Below, in pieces: positions 21,696-33,200 of a DNA stretch of 64,000 bases. The DNA comes from Deuterostichococcus epilithicus (lineage: Eukaryota; Chlorophyta; Trebouxiophyceae; Prasiolales; Stichococcaceae): assembly GCA_033439295.1 (NCBI GenBank), contig JAVTLE010000023.1, positions 2,206,530-2,270,529 of the forward strand, read 5' to 3'. The notes beneath the pieces were generated by a model. It was given only the letters and a program-made list of their open reading frames with translations, was not told where the DNA came from and did no database searches. The translations under genes and the position numbers were made by a program. Every line of letters begins with the position of its first letter. Positions within the stretch are counted from its first letter, which is position 1.

Positions 21696-23624
21696 TCACT
21701 TGATGTACTGCGCCACCCAGCGGAAGCCATCGCCATAGCCCATGCGGCGCACCTGCACAACACATTGTGCACAACGCTTCAGAATGAGCTGGCTGCAAGT
21801 ACGTGTGTAGGGGGGGCGGCAGGCATGCATAGATGCACCCGGGTGCTAGCATAACTAGCAAGCTTGGTCTGTCATGCAGCCAATCGAGCTGTGAAGCTTC
21901 CAGCGCCACAGAGCTGCTTAGCATGCAGGTAGGGGTGTGCTGCGCACCACGCTGCACATGAAGACCTCGATGGGGCGGATGTTGGTGTCCTTCATGTCGA
22001 CCTTGCCCTTGCCTGTGGTGTAGCTGGACAGGCCCAGCGCGTAGCGCAGCTCGTCCTCGGAGGCGGCCTGTACGACAACAATGCAGGTGGTCAAGTTCAG
22101 GCTCCGAGTGACGGTCGCCATCCAGCGACCGTCACTGTTGCGCATGGTTCCTGCACTTCGATAATCGAACCATCACTGCATTGGTGTACCTAGGCATGCC
22201 CGCCAGGCCTACCTGCACCATCACCCCCTCTCGCATGAACAGGATTCCATTCAAATGGACTGGGCATACCTGGGGGATGTCGATCTTGTTGCCGAGCACC
22301 AGGAAGGGCACATCGGCGAGCGCGTCGTCAGACAGCAGCGAGTCCAGCTCCTTCTTGGACTCTGCAAAGCGCTCCCTGTCCACCGCGTCCACCAGGAAAA
22401 CGATGGCGTCCACCTGCGATTGCACGGCGGCACCACGGCTCGAACAATCTGGCAGGCGACTCGCACAGCAAAAGCTGTGTCGAAGCGATCAGCACCTGCC
22501 TTGATATGTCGCTGCTTACAGGAAAACTTGACCGTCGTTGAAGCAATTGAGGCAGAGCCATGATGGCGGTGAGGGCAGGGCCGAGCAGGCAAGCCTACCT
22601 TTGCATAGTAATCCTTCCACACCCTCCGCGCAATCTCGTGACCACCCAGATCGAAGGCCTTGAAGTTTATGCCGCCCATCTGCAGCTCTTCTGATGTCGG
22701 GTACTGCGTCGGCTGGTGCTGCGCCAGGCGCTCGTCCTTGAGCATGTGCATCAGCGTTGTTTTGCCCGCATTGTCCAGCCCCTGCACGAGGCAGCCCTGA
22801 GCGTTGACGAATCTCAGGCACACGAGCACGCTCATGTGTTGGACAAGAAGTTGGTCACTGAAAAGTCGAGAAATGCAACAGTCCACCAACACCGTCAGCC
22901 CAGCCACAGGAGCCTCAGGTGTGTTTCAAAGACCCCAGCGTCGGCGTACCAGGAAGAGGACTGCACCATAGCAGAGAGCTTGTAGTCAGTACCACATAGA
23001 CTGTGACATGCTGTGCATTAAGAGCCAGCCAAAAAAAATGTGACGAGCTGTGACTCACTCTTGCCAGACTTCTGTGCGAGCCCGAGGGAGTTGAGCAAGC
23101 CCCACACCCTGCGCGCAGCCACAGAAGCGTTTGGAGCCGATCGAACGGCCCATCGAGGCCGATGCTGAGTCTCTGGGTCAGCAACGTGGCTGTGAGACAT
23201 TGTTGGCCTGCCATTCCAGAAGGCCACAGGGCCGCGGGAGTGGCGCGCGTCACAAGAGACGTGGTGCTCCTCGCTAGCAGTCCCCATTTCCCTCAGGAAA
23301 GGCAATGCATTCCAAGTGTAAGATAGCATCATAGCAAGACAGCGTCAAAGCATCTTGCTGGAGGCGAGGCTACCGCATCATGGTACTGCGCAGTGCCAGC
23401 AGCGTCTGCATTACGCCCCCAGCAACCAGCTGACAACTGGCAGGACGCCCGCACAACCATGTTGTCTCTGGCCTCCAGTAATGACAGCTAGGAGATGACA
23501 GGATGCAGGGATGCCTGGTAATCGAGCCTGATGGAACGGCTGTGAATCACCCGACGTGCCAGCCTGTTATTGCCCGTTCATGCAGACGGGGCTGCAGGTC
23601 TGCGCACCAGTTGATGAGGAACAT
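21696..23624 (-). CDS. SAR1: SAR1-type small GTPase (COPII)
   Basis: Seven exons: 23608-23624, 23059-23108, 22950-22960, 22599-22781, 22270-22413, about 21970-22069 and 21696-21752. The protein begins MFLINW, followed by [20 protein letters not shown]. It has the P-loop GLDNAGKT, the switch II motif DLGGHE, NKID for guanine recognition, and ends [15 protein letters not shown]. These features, with the STAR-like hydrophobic N terminus in place of an Arf myristoylation glycine, identify SAR1 and exclude ARF. SAR1 starts COPII coat assembly at ER exit sites. Exon 3 is only 11 nt long; without it the strand leading into the P-loop (ILFL) is missing and the frame breaks. Length (about 190 residues) fits the family. 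Head-to-head with a small membrane-protein gene, 428 bp apart. Confidence 0.95.
22950..22960 (-). other. SAR1: 11-nt micro-exon of SAR1
   Basis: On the minus strand the bases TCCTCTTCCTG lie between a TGCAG acceptor and a GTACGC donor. Joined to the preceding AAG-A they give ATC CTC TTC CTG (I-L-F-L), then GGG CTG GAC AAT of the P-loop exon. Phase sums exactly: 17, 50 and 11 nt make 26 codons. Confidence 0.85.
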
Positions 23625-24052
23625 TGTGTTAGGTATGCGTGAAGACGACCGGGTCGGTCCGCGTTCGATGAACCTGCAACACTAGTTACTACGCGTCGAT
23701 AGGCGCTCGGGCGAGACCAACCAGAGAGTAATCTGCTGAGGTTCAAGCTGCAAGGCGGCCGACGTCACTTCGCGAGCCTGCACCTGCACAACAATTGCGT
23801 GAAAACGCATCATGGCGCTCGCACTCGTGAGACCTCAGCAAAGCCCTGCTCACTTCAGTAGTTTGCACCGTGACTGTGCAAAAGCAAGTTCAGTTCACAG
23901 GCTCCGTTGCCGCAGCTGACCGTGCATCAACTGATCCCCGAGCACCGGCTGGACGTCAAGCTTTCCATCGTCCAGTCGCCTCCCTCTCTGGACTGGCGCG
24001 GCGCAGCGCCGTAGCTTGCACTCCTGGGCTCGCCTGGCAGTTGACTTCAGCC

Positions 24053-24715
24053 ATGCCGCCGTCCATCCTCACACCCAATAAGCAGCAGAATCAACAACTG
24101 TGGAGAACTGCCTTGTCGACGCTCCTCCTTTTGTAAGGCACTTGCCATGATGCATGCCTGCGGGCCGTTGGGTGACGCCAGCGTGGTTTTGAGACCAGCA
24201 ATCACAACGAGCTTTCATGTTGCGCTAGGGTGGCCATCTTTGGAGCGCTATGGCAGCTAGTGCACCACTGGAAGGAGATCATCCATCTGCACCCAGGCAT
24301 CATGCAGGCGATGCCGCTGTTTGGGGTGCGCCTCGCCTGTTCAGCTGTTGCGCTGCGGCTTTGGAGCAGACAGCAGTTGCTCCCGCTGCTTCAACTTACC
24401 CATGCGGGTCGCAACGATCTTGTTAACGAATCCTCCGACACCGGATTTGTGCTGAATCCCGACAGATGGTGGCAATTGCCGCCATCATGCCGCTGGGCAT
24501 CAAGCTGGTGTACCTGCAGGAGTTCGCCCATCTGAACCCGCTGATCCCTACGCAATACCTGAAGCTTTGCAAGCAGGTTTACAGGGCATTCCTGCAACAT
24601 GAGGGCAAGGTACGGGTCGACCTGAGCAACATACTGCTGAGTCCCGTCGTCACATTGCGATGTGAGTTTGATACTACTGCATGTGTGGCTGCAGATCACG
24701 GAGAAGGATCTTTGA
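24053..24715 (+). CDS. Small two-helix membrane protein, unknown
   Basis: Four exons join in phase. The protein starts MPPSILTPNKQQNQQLWRTA (ATG at 24053) and continues VAIFGALWQLVHHWKEIIHL from about 24231. Next come MVAIAAIMPLGIKLVYLQEF and LNPLIPTQYLKLCKQVYRAF from 24466, and the gene ends GKITEKDL with TGA at 24713-24715. The product is roughly 115 residues with two hydrophobic segments and short charged ends. I do not recognise the family. Splice sites are consistent (GTAAGG, GTGCGC and GTACGG donors), which favours a real gene. Its position head-to-head with SAR1 might suggest secretory-pathway co-expression, but that is speculation. Confidence 0.5.
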
Positions 24716-25107
24716 TGTCCTTCTGCAATGAGGCCACTGTGTGACTGACGGTGGATTTGGCGCTCTGCGCCCAACGGGCAGATGTGCCAAGCGAGTGCCA
24801 GGTGTGCTGATTGATGACTTGACGCAGGCGCGGGTCATTTGCATGCAAGAGGTACGCGTTTTGTGTTAGATTCTAGACATAAGCTGCTGGCAGTCACTCT
24901 TCGTGCTTGTGCTGCAGGGACATGCTTTGCAACGCCGCTGCCGAGCGCCACTGGGGAGGGGGAGAGCGGTCATGGCCAAAGCTGATGTTTGCAGGAAATG
25001 GATTGCTTTCGCTATGTTAATATACAACGTCTGCTGTCTTGCGACGACAACTTGTGGATGGTTTACAGTTCCGGTGGCTCTCAAAAGGCAATCGTCGAAC
25101 CCAATCA
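24716..25107. other. Convergent 3' region
   Basis: This is a tail-to-tail gap. It contains TTACA at 25063-25067, the complement of TGTAA, 41 nt past the stop of the minus-strand transporter. No exon is supported. Confidence 0.4.
25063..25067 (-). terminator. Putative TGTAA polyadenylation signal
   Basis: The minus-strand TGTAA is 41 nt downstream of the UDP-sugar transporter stop, the spacing expected for chlorophyte poly(A) signals. Confidence 0.4.
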
Positions 25108-26368
25108 TCATTCCCGCTTCTGCGGTGACGGGCGTCTCCTGCTCTTGACAACGCTGCTGCACAGCAAGCCGGCAAACACCATGCCCACTGCCGTCCACTG
25201 CTGCACAGACAGCGGGTTGCCCAGCCACAGCACGGACAGCAGGATGTTGAAGAACTTGCGTGTGGTGGTGATCAGCGTGGTTGTCAGCGACCCGAAGCGC
25301 CGGATCGTGAAAAAGATGAACAGCTGCCCAACGGCGCCGCACAGGCAGAACAGCAGCAGGTACACGGCCGCCTCGCGGTGCACCACGCAGAAGCGCAGCA
25401 TGTCCGCGCCAGTGCTGCTGGCGCCAAACAGGTACGCCGCATAGTACAGCCCACACCAGAAGTTCATCCAGCACATGGTGTGCAGCGCCGTGGTGGCCGG
25501 GTATTTCCTGTGGACCTCATCCTGCGCGGCGTTGGTGTAGCCGTCGAATGTCAGGTTGACGAGGCACAGCGCATAGCCCAGCGGCGCGTTGGGCGCCGCG
25601 AGCTTCTGTGCGACCTTGCCGGAGCCCTGCGCCGCGAACAGCGAGATGCCGCCCGCGATGAGGCCCGCACACAGGTACTCCGCAATGCTGTACCGCTTGC
25701 CTCCCACCAGCGTACCCATGACCATGACCGGGATCATCTTGCACGACTTGGCCAGCACCTGTGAGCAGACGACACTCGCACGCTACGAACATTTGCGGAC
25801 GGACGCCCCGCGGCCATGTTTGCACAGCTGGCGAGCTGTGCGCCTGTTGGAAGATGCATGGCAGGCCACTCTGCAGATGTAAAGAGCAGCTGCAGCTTTC
25901 TTGCTGTCAGCGTCGCGCACCTGGGCCGGGTAGCTGATGTTCTTTAGCGCCTCAAAGCCGCACGCCGGACCGATGGAATTTGTCACGCCTGGCTTCCAGT
26001 ACGCCCACACTGGCGGCATGCCCTTCCTGCCTTCCTTGCTGCCGCCGCCTGTCAGCAGCAGCAGCAGGCCCGCCCACAGGAAGCATGCCAGGCTCTGCAC
26101 GCCGTTCAGTGCCTTCAGGTACGGGAACTGCTCCTGGCCCACGCCGAACCGCTTTGTGGACAGCGCCTCCTGGACGACTCCCTGTGCGACCACACACGTA
26201 TGTGAAGGCAGGCCGTCGGATTGGTCAGCTGCATTGAAGCCTGTCTCGCCTGCATTGAAGCATTGCACCGGCATGCATGTTGGTCGCGCTCACCTGTGTG
26301 AGGTACGATGCATAGATGCCGCCAGCTGCCACCAGCAGCAAGCCCGCGGTGCGTGCAAGGCTGCTCAT
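25108..26368 (-). CDS. UDP-galactose/UDP-glucose transporter, UTR3/SLC35B1-like
   Basis: Three exons. Exon 1 (ATG at 26368) encodes MSSLARTAGLLLVAAGGIYA. Exon 2 covers GVVQEALSTKRFG to LKNISYPAQ with GPACGFEALKNISYPAQV. Exon 3 starts LAKSCKMIPVMVMGTLVGGK and runs to TAA/TGA at 25108. Hydrophobic segments number about eight to ten, as in drug/metabolite-family nucleotide-sugar transporters. The LAKSCKMIPVMxMG motif and NLTFDGYTNAAQDE are characteristic of the SLC35B1/UTR3 branch. These carriers move UDP-Gal/UDP-Glc (or ATP, for human SLC35B1) across the ER membrane and support folding and glycosylation. Substrate cannot be fixed from sequence. The C terminus KSRRRPSPQKRE is basic but lacks a canonical KKxx. 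Confidence 0.88.
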
Positions 26369-27634
26369 CGCTCGGTTTTTACAAATAAGAATTGTTTTAA
26401 AATGGTCTGAGAGTTGAGTGACGTCAACAGAACAGCCGAGGCAGAGTCGGTTGTCCCCGACGATACATCAGTGTCTCGGATGACCGACAATCATTTCTGC
26501 GATCCTAGATCTGCTTGTAGCAATCTATGGTATGAGTGGCGAGCAATGCAAAGAATGGATTGCAGACTTGCTGCCGCCCCCCTCCCCCCCCCCTGGGGCA
26601 AATTCACCAGCAGCCGCCGGCGCTGTGCACGAGGTTGGCGGCGGTTACCAAGACTCGATTAGGTACTGCTCCCTACCACGCAGCTCCATACCTTCCTCGC
26701 ATTGACGAAAAGTGTCCCCCGAAGCGAGCGGGTAGAATGCACTCGAGCGGGGTCGGCCAAGCATGCACACATTCAGCGAAAACACTTGGTCTAAAGGGCT
26801 GGGCTGGCTGGAAGTAAGGGGTTGAGGTGCGTGCATGGTGGCGGCGGCTGCAGACTCAACTGTACCTGGTCTCATTCAAGGCATTGTCCAGAAATCCAGA
26901 TAGCTCAGCGAACCGTCCCACCGAAACAGCTGCGGAGTACAAATCACTGCTCCAAACCACAAGGGCCCGAGACTGCAGTGGACCCTGGCCTGAGCGAGGT
27001 TCAGGTCAAGGCGCATGCAAAGGTGACGGCAGCATGGCTGAGCATGGGGGCATGGTCAAGCAGGGCGGCATGGCTCTGCGGAACGGAGGACACAAGGGCT
27101 CAAACCTTGGCAGTGGCATAGCTCTCCAATTTGGCGACAATGTGATCAGTGCGACGCCCGCTGACAGGTAATATATTGACTTTGAAGCGGGCATGAAGGG
27201 GTTCGCGGAAATTGTCAAGATGGATTATCGGCATCAACAGGACGTAGAACGCCGATCACCGACGAGATTTTTGTCTTCATCCCATGCATTTTCAGCCCGA
27301 GTGCATGTAGTTCTCTCTTGTGCTCCATGACCTGCGCCGAGCTGTTCAGATGTGCAAACAATGCACAAGTGAATCTTTGATGTAAGTGTCTGAGACCTGG
27401 CTGCACAACTTGAAGGGAGGATCTATCAGCATGCAAAAGGCCGAGCGAGATAGCTCTGTCACCTAAACCTTGACACCGAAGGGCCCCCAATCTGGAGCCG
27501 CAACCATGTTCAGAATAACAGACACGATGGACATGTGTCAAGGAAGTCAGGTGACGCTTCTGCATTGCGAAGTCACACCGGCTGCTCTGGCTTCAGGCGC
27601 ATCCTGATGCCAGAGCTCTGAGGATGTATGTCTT
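26369..27634. other. Intergenic, 1.27 kb
   Basis: This region contains the transporter promoter and the 3' flank of the eIF4B-like gene. A poly-C run lies near 26577-26593. A plus-strand frame at about 27033-27170 (MAEHGGMVKQGGMAL...) is made of ATGG/GGCATGG repeats and has no partner exons. No gene is called. Confidence 0.4.
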
Positions 27635-29897
27635 TCAGTAACGGTCCTGAGGAGGTCCGCCGAATCCGCCGCCGCCACCTTGGTCTGCACGCGACAGAGA
27701 TGCTGTTGAAAGGTGAATGCAACCTTTCTCCTGATCAGTTGCGCGCGGTCGTGCCCATTGTCATGCCAAATCCTTCCAACCGCAAACTTAGTCCAAAAGG
27801 TAGATGCTCGAACGCTGTCAGGGACTCACAGTCGCCACCCGCGTCCTGGTACCCGCCGCCGCCGCCGCCACCAAAGCTGCCACCGCCGCCACCGCCGCCA
27901 AAGTCTGCAGGACAGTAGCTTAATGGCCTGGACATCATGTACAACAGAATGCAACGGGGCACAGTTTTACCTTGTTTGAAGTGTCCCAAAGAAAGCACTG
28001 AGATGCAAAAGCCTGCACTACTTCTCCTCACCTCCGCCAAAGCCGCCGCCGCCGCGGCCACCGCGGCCGCCACCACCACCGCGGCCACCACGGTCCTGCA
28101 CATCCGTAGGGGCAGAGTTACTGACTGTGTTGGATGCCATATCGGGAAGGTGACGAACAACAGGAGGGCCACATATCTTCAGACTGAACAGCACAGCTCG
28201 GTACCTGGTAGCCGCCACCGCCGCCGTATCCTCCACCGCCGCCAAACCTACGCAATGGACAGGCACTTGCGTCAGGTGGGACGGCCACAGAGCTGCTCTG
28301 GAAAATTTCCAGTACTCAGCTCGCGTGTGACATCCAGAGCGCGACAGCCTCCTCGAGCAGCCCGAGAGGGCCAGGCAGCCTGAGAAGACTGCCATGCCCT
28401 TGGTGCTGCCCATTGTAGCCGCCCTGGTAGCCCGCCGCGCCACCGTAGCCGCCGCTGTCCCCATACTGCTCGTAGCCGGCCCTGCCTCGGCCACCGCCGC
28501 CACGGCCTTGCGGGTAGCTGCGCGGGGTCCCCACTTCCACATCACTGCCAGTCCGCACGGCGCCTGGCAGGCCGCGGCATGCAGGAATTCAGGATGTGAG
28601 CATTGGCCATTGCTGGCATGCAAATCGGAGTCACCCGCCGCCGCCGCCGCCGCGACCCTGCTGGCCTCCGAAGTTGTTACCGCCGCCGCCGCCGCCGCCG
28701 CCGTAATTGTCATAGCCGCCCTGGTCGCCGCCCGGCGGCCCCCCGTACTGACCGCCGCCCTGCTGCTGCAGCAGGGACAGTTATTGCTCAGGGTTCGGAC
28801 AATAGAGACCCGGGCCGCCGTGGCTTCATGAGTGGTGCCAGATTGTATGCTGCATTCTCCAGGCGAAAGCTTGTCCATGGACAAGCCTTGCGTGAAATCT
28901 GCAACACAGGCACAGACGCACCTGCTGCTGCTGTTCCAGGGCGGCGCGGCGCTCACTGGGCCGCTGGATCTCGCCCCTGGCGGCTGCCTCCAGAGTCAGC
29001 TTCTGCAGGCGCAGAACGAAGCACGGGCGTCGGTGCGCCAGTACTGTACAAGATATTTTACCAGATACTTTTGTCAGCACCCACTTGCGACCACAAGTGT
29101 GCACAGGATGCACAGCAGGCTGTTGCTGCTCACCCTGACGCTGTCCATCAGGGCGTCCAGCTTCCCCTGGCCGGACTTGAGCTCCTCCTCGAGCGCCGCC
29201 TTCTTCTCATCATTCTCCTCTAGCGACACTGCCTCCTTGAGCTCCGAGATGCTGGTCTCGATGCCCTCCTTCTCCTGGGCCTGCTCCGGCGTCAGCCGCA
29301 GCTGCAGCAGCCGAGAAGATCCGGAGGGGCTTTCAGACCGGATGCGCTGCAGGCAGCGGTTATGGTACCGCAAAGAAGAGCGGTGGCACGGCAGAGCAGC
29401 TGCGGCGCACCTTCAGCTTCTCCTTGTTGACTTCGTCCTGCAGAATCTCACTCTCAGTCTTACCGCTCCTGCTTGCGAGGATGGACTCGCGCGGCTTGGC
29501 AGCGCCGAACGGGTTCTGTTGCGCAGCACAGCAAACGTGATCAGCAGCAGTTGGGGCACTTCAAGCAGGACATGCCGGATGCTTGTGCAGCGTGCGTCAG
29601 GATTTCGCAGGATATTCAGCGCTCCATTAAGTGTCCTAGTGCACACTGCTGCTGCGCCCAAGCAACTGACAGCGGCAAACACTGCAGCCGATGCAAAAGA
29701 CTGCAAGCACGTTGGGGACGCGCGCGACGGCATGCAGGCAGCGTTGATCACGCATTGAGCACTGCGCAATAGACTGCAGTGTCATGTTTGCTCACCGAGC
29801 GGCCGCTGTTCGCGCGCTCGATCTCAGCAGCCTTGACTGCAGACTCGTCGCGCTTTTTCAACTGCAGACGGGGCCGCTCACGAGGAGGAGACGACAT
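27635..29897 (-). CDS. eIF4B-like RGG-box translation factor
   Basis: A gene of about nine exons. Exon 1 (29796-29897) reads MSSPPRERPRLQLKKRDESA. Exon 2 begins NPFGAAKPRESILASRSGKT, exon 3 is acidic and coiled (LTPEQAQEKEGIETSISELK), and exon 4 is EIQRPSERRAALEQQQQ. Later exons are glycine-rich with RGG and FGG repeats (GRGGGGRGRAGYEQYGDSGG, YQDRGGRGGGGGRGGRGGGG). The gene ends PPQDRY with TGA at 27635. The RPRLQLKKR block joined to NPFGAAKPRE is the motif pair seen in plant eIF4B and related eIF4B/4H proteins, which aid eIF4A helicase activity. No RRM was seen, as in plant eIF4B. Coding GGN runs make the antisense strand look like Ala- or Pro-rich proteins; those frames are shadows. Head-to-head with CTF18, 390 bp apart. 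Confidence 0.7.
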
Positions 29898-30287
29898 AGT
29901 TGAGACGAAATGTGTATTCTCTTGATGGATGAGGTCTTGATCGGCGCTGATTGCTGCACTTTGCGCAAAACTGCGAGCTTCGGCAGCAGCAGTGCAGCAG
30001 GGGACGGACGCTTGTCCGGTAGCGGCGAATTCCCTCGGCAAAGCTTTCAAAGTTGAAATCCAGCCGATCGCAACACCATCTTGCATGTTGCATGCGCTCT
30101 ACGCCGCCGAAGTGCCAGCTCGAATCAGCTTGAGGTGGACGCTGTCACGCTCTGGACTGCAGCACGTCATATTTCTATCGCTGCTCTGAGCACAGCTTTT
30201 CAGCTTGGCCTCCGATCCGCAGTTGAAGCAGTCGCTCCGCTGTGTACTCAGAGAGTGCTGGAGTGAGAGTATCAGTGATAGCATCAG

Positions 30288-33200
30288 ATGGACGACCTGG
30301 ACAATCTGCTCGAGGACGGGTTTGAGCTGTTTGGTGCGCCTGTGCAGCGGCGCCTACATGACACGAGAATGACCCTGCTTGCTGCTCAACTTCGATGCAC
30401 GCCAGAGTGGTGGCCCAGATTGGTGAAAAGCTGACCTAAGCATCCGGAATGTGCCCGCAGGTGTGCCGGCGCCGCAGGTTAAACGGCCGCTGACAGAGAT
30501 CCAGCCACACCAGAGCCTGCAGGCGTACACCAACTCAGGTGACTCCCTGCTTGCGAGGTACACCGATCAATTGCTGACACACAGGCTGGTCACCTCTGCT
30601 GTGCCAGTCGCTTGATGCTGTCACTGCGCCTGCAGGCCCACTGGCAAAGAGGCTGAAGGCGCAACCGAGCGCCAGCACAAGTCGGCACAGTGGCGGCAGC
30701 GCCACCGCCCACCATGCGGCAGAGCCGAGGGCGGCTGCAGCACTTCTGGGCCGGGATGGCGGCGCACGGCCTGCGCATGCTGGAGTGGCGGCAGCAGTGC
30801 TGACGGCCCGCAACTCGCCCCAGCTGCACACTGAGGACGACATCGATGACGACGAGTTCCTGCAGGCTATGGCGGAGCAGTTCGAGGCAGAAGAGCGGCC
30901 GTCCGCAGCAGCAGCAGCGGCCGCGCCTGCATGCGCAGCAGCTGGCAGCGGGGCGGCAGGCCAGGCAGCGGCCGTGCGGGCAGTAGGCCATCAGCCCGAC
31001 AGCCAGGACGACGAAATGGATGAGCTGCTGCAGGAGGCGTACGCCGACGAGGCAGGCGGCGGACGACGCGCCGCCGCTGCCGCGGCTGACGCAGCCGCCA
31101 TCACTGCGGCGCTCGACGCCTCCGCCGCCGAGGCCGCCGCGGCGGCAGCATATACGCCGCCGGCTTTCGACGCGCATGCCCTGGACGGCGAGGTCATGCC
31201 CGTGACCCTGGACACCGGGTTGCGAGCGTACTGCCGCGTGCTGGAGCCGCCAAATGCGGAACGGCCCGCCTCCGCGGGCGCCGCGGCCGCCGGTCGGCTG
31301 CTGACGAGGCCCATCGCGGAGCTCATGCGGCAGGTGGACGACGAGGCGTTTGCAAAGGCGGTGGCGCGCTCCACCAGCGAGCAGCGTGCCGCCGAGGGCT
31401 CAGGTGCGGCGGCTGGGCTCCGCTTCGGTCATGTCCAAGTCGAGATCTTGGCCAGGGTGCTGGACGTCTGCATAGGTCTGTGCGCTGCTGGCTGACCCTT
31501 TTTGCAGCAAGGGCATCCTGTCTCTGATGCACGTGTTGTGAGGTCCCGCGGGCTTGTGCCGCCGAAATGGCTGGCAGATTCGATCTTGCCAATGATACTG
31601 CTGATTGTTTCGCGTGCAGGCGCGGCGCCGCAGGACCCGTGGGTGGACAAGTACGCGCCGCGCACCTTCCTAGACTTGCTCAGCGACGAGCAGACCAACC
31701 GCAGTGTGGTGCGCTGGCTGCGCTCCTGGGACGCCTCCGTGTTTGGGCGCGGCGGCGGCGGCGGCGGGCGGCCGGGCGGCAAGGCACCTGCCGATGCGCG
31801 CCCTGAGCACCGCATCCTGCTCATGTCTGGCCCGCCGGGTGGGGACCCTGCTGGCTGCCATCTTGTGAGTGCATTGCGCGAATGGTTGTGGCTGCTCTAC
31901 AGAACTCTGGATGATACCCAACGGGCCGACTGGACGTGGCTGTGCGTGACGAAGCAGCTCAGGTGCTGTGCCACAGGCGAGCGATAGTCAGCGCATCGTT
32001 GGCGGGGCAGCTGCTGCATGTGTCAGGTTTCATTCAGCAGGTGATCTGTGAACCTGCTAAGGCACTCTCTCTGGGTCCTGGGTCTTTGCTCGAGCAGCAG
32101 GTGCAGTTAACATTGTGCTGCAGGCCTAGGCAAGACGACGCTGGCGCACGTGGCGGCGCGGCACTGCGGCTACCAGCCCTACGAGATCAACGCCAGCGAC
32201 GACCGCTCGGCGGGCTCGCTGGTGGCGCGCATCCAGGACGCCGCCCAGATGCAGTCCGTCATGGGCTCGCGCAAGCCCAACTGCATCATCGTTGACGAGG
32301 TGGACGGCGCCGCGGGTGCGCGTGGCCGGTCGTCCCTGTGCAGATGGTATCCCCACATGATGCATGAGGCGGGTGCGTGTGTTGTCGGCTCCTGCTGCGC
32401 CCGCCACATGAGCCATGACACCCACAAGTGGCGCCGCCTTTTAAGCTGGCAACAGCTGTCGAGCAGACGCCCAAATCAAGAGCGTATCTCCACTCTCTGC
32501 AGGCGGCAACGACTCGAAAAACGCCATCCAGGCCCTGCTCAAGCTGGTGTACGGCGGTACAGGTGGGCTGCTGCGTGTCAGAACCGCACCTGTAGCATGA
32601 AGTGCGCTGCTGTACGCTCAAAGCACGTGTTCACGACCCACGGCAAGGACAGCAACTCTCCTGTTGACAGTGAAATGCAGACCTACGATGATGCTTACAT
32701 TTTGAGTCACAGCATGTCCTTCTGCGGGGCAGGCGCAGCAGTGGAGCCGGGCGCCGCAACGGGCAGGAGGAAGGGCAAACAGCGGCAGCTGGCGCGGCCG
32801 GTCATCTGCATCTGCAACGACCTGTACGCTCCCGTCATGCGCCCGCTGCGGCCCCGCGCCGCCGTCTTCCAGTTCAAGGCGCCAGCGGTGCGGCGACAGA
32901 CATTGCCACGCTTGGAATCTGTCGCCCAGCGGTTGCGCAGCTGCTCAAATTGTCAGATGGTCATACGTAAATCCTGGACCAGCTAGCTTGCCGTGCTGGT
33001 GAGCACAAGGGGACACACCTGCTGGAGGTTGCGGAGCCCTCTCTGCAGGTGGACAGGCTCGTCGGCCGCATGAAGCTCATCTGCGGCGCCGAGTGCCTGG
33101 GCGCCGACCGCCAGGTGCGGCACACATCTCGCAGTTCGACTCTTCCCCACAGCACTTGAGATGTTCTGTCAGACGACAGCTACCTCTCGGTGAGAATCGT

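Noticed and set aside
27033-27170. Short plus-strand frame MAEHGGMVKQ...
   Set aside because: Made of repeated ATGG/GGCATGG sequence, with no flanking exons and no recognisable protein.
28018-28956. 312-codon Ala/Thr-rich minus-strand frame
   Set aside because: It is an alternative frame across GGN-rich exons and introns of the eIF4B-like gene, whose Gly/RGG frame is the one that splices.
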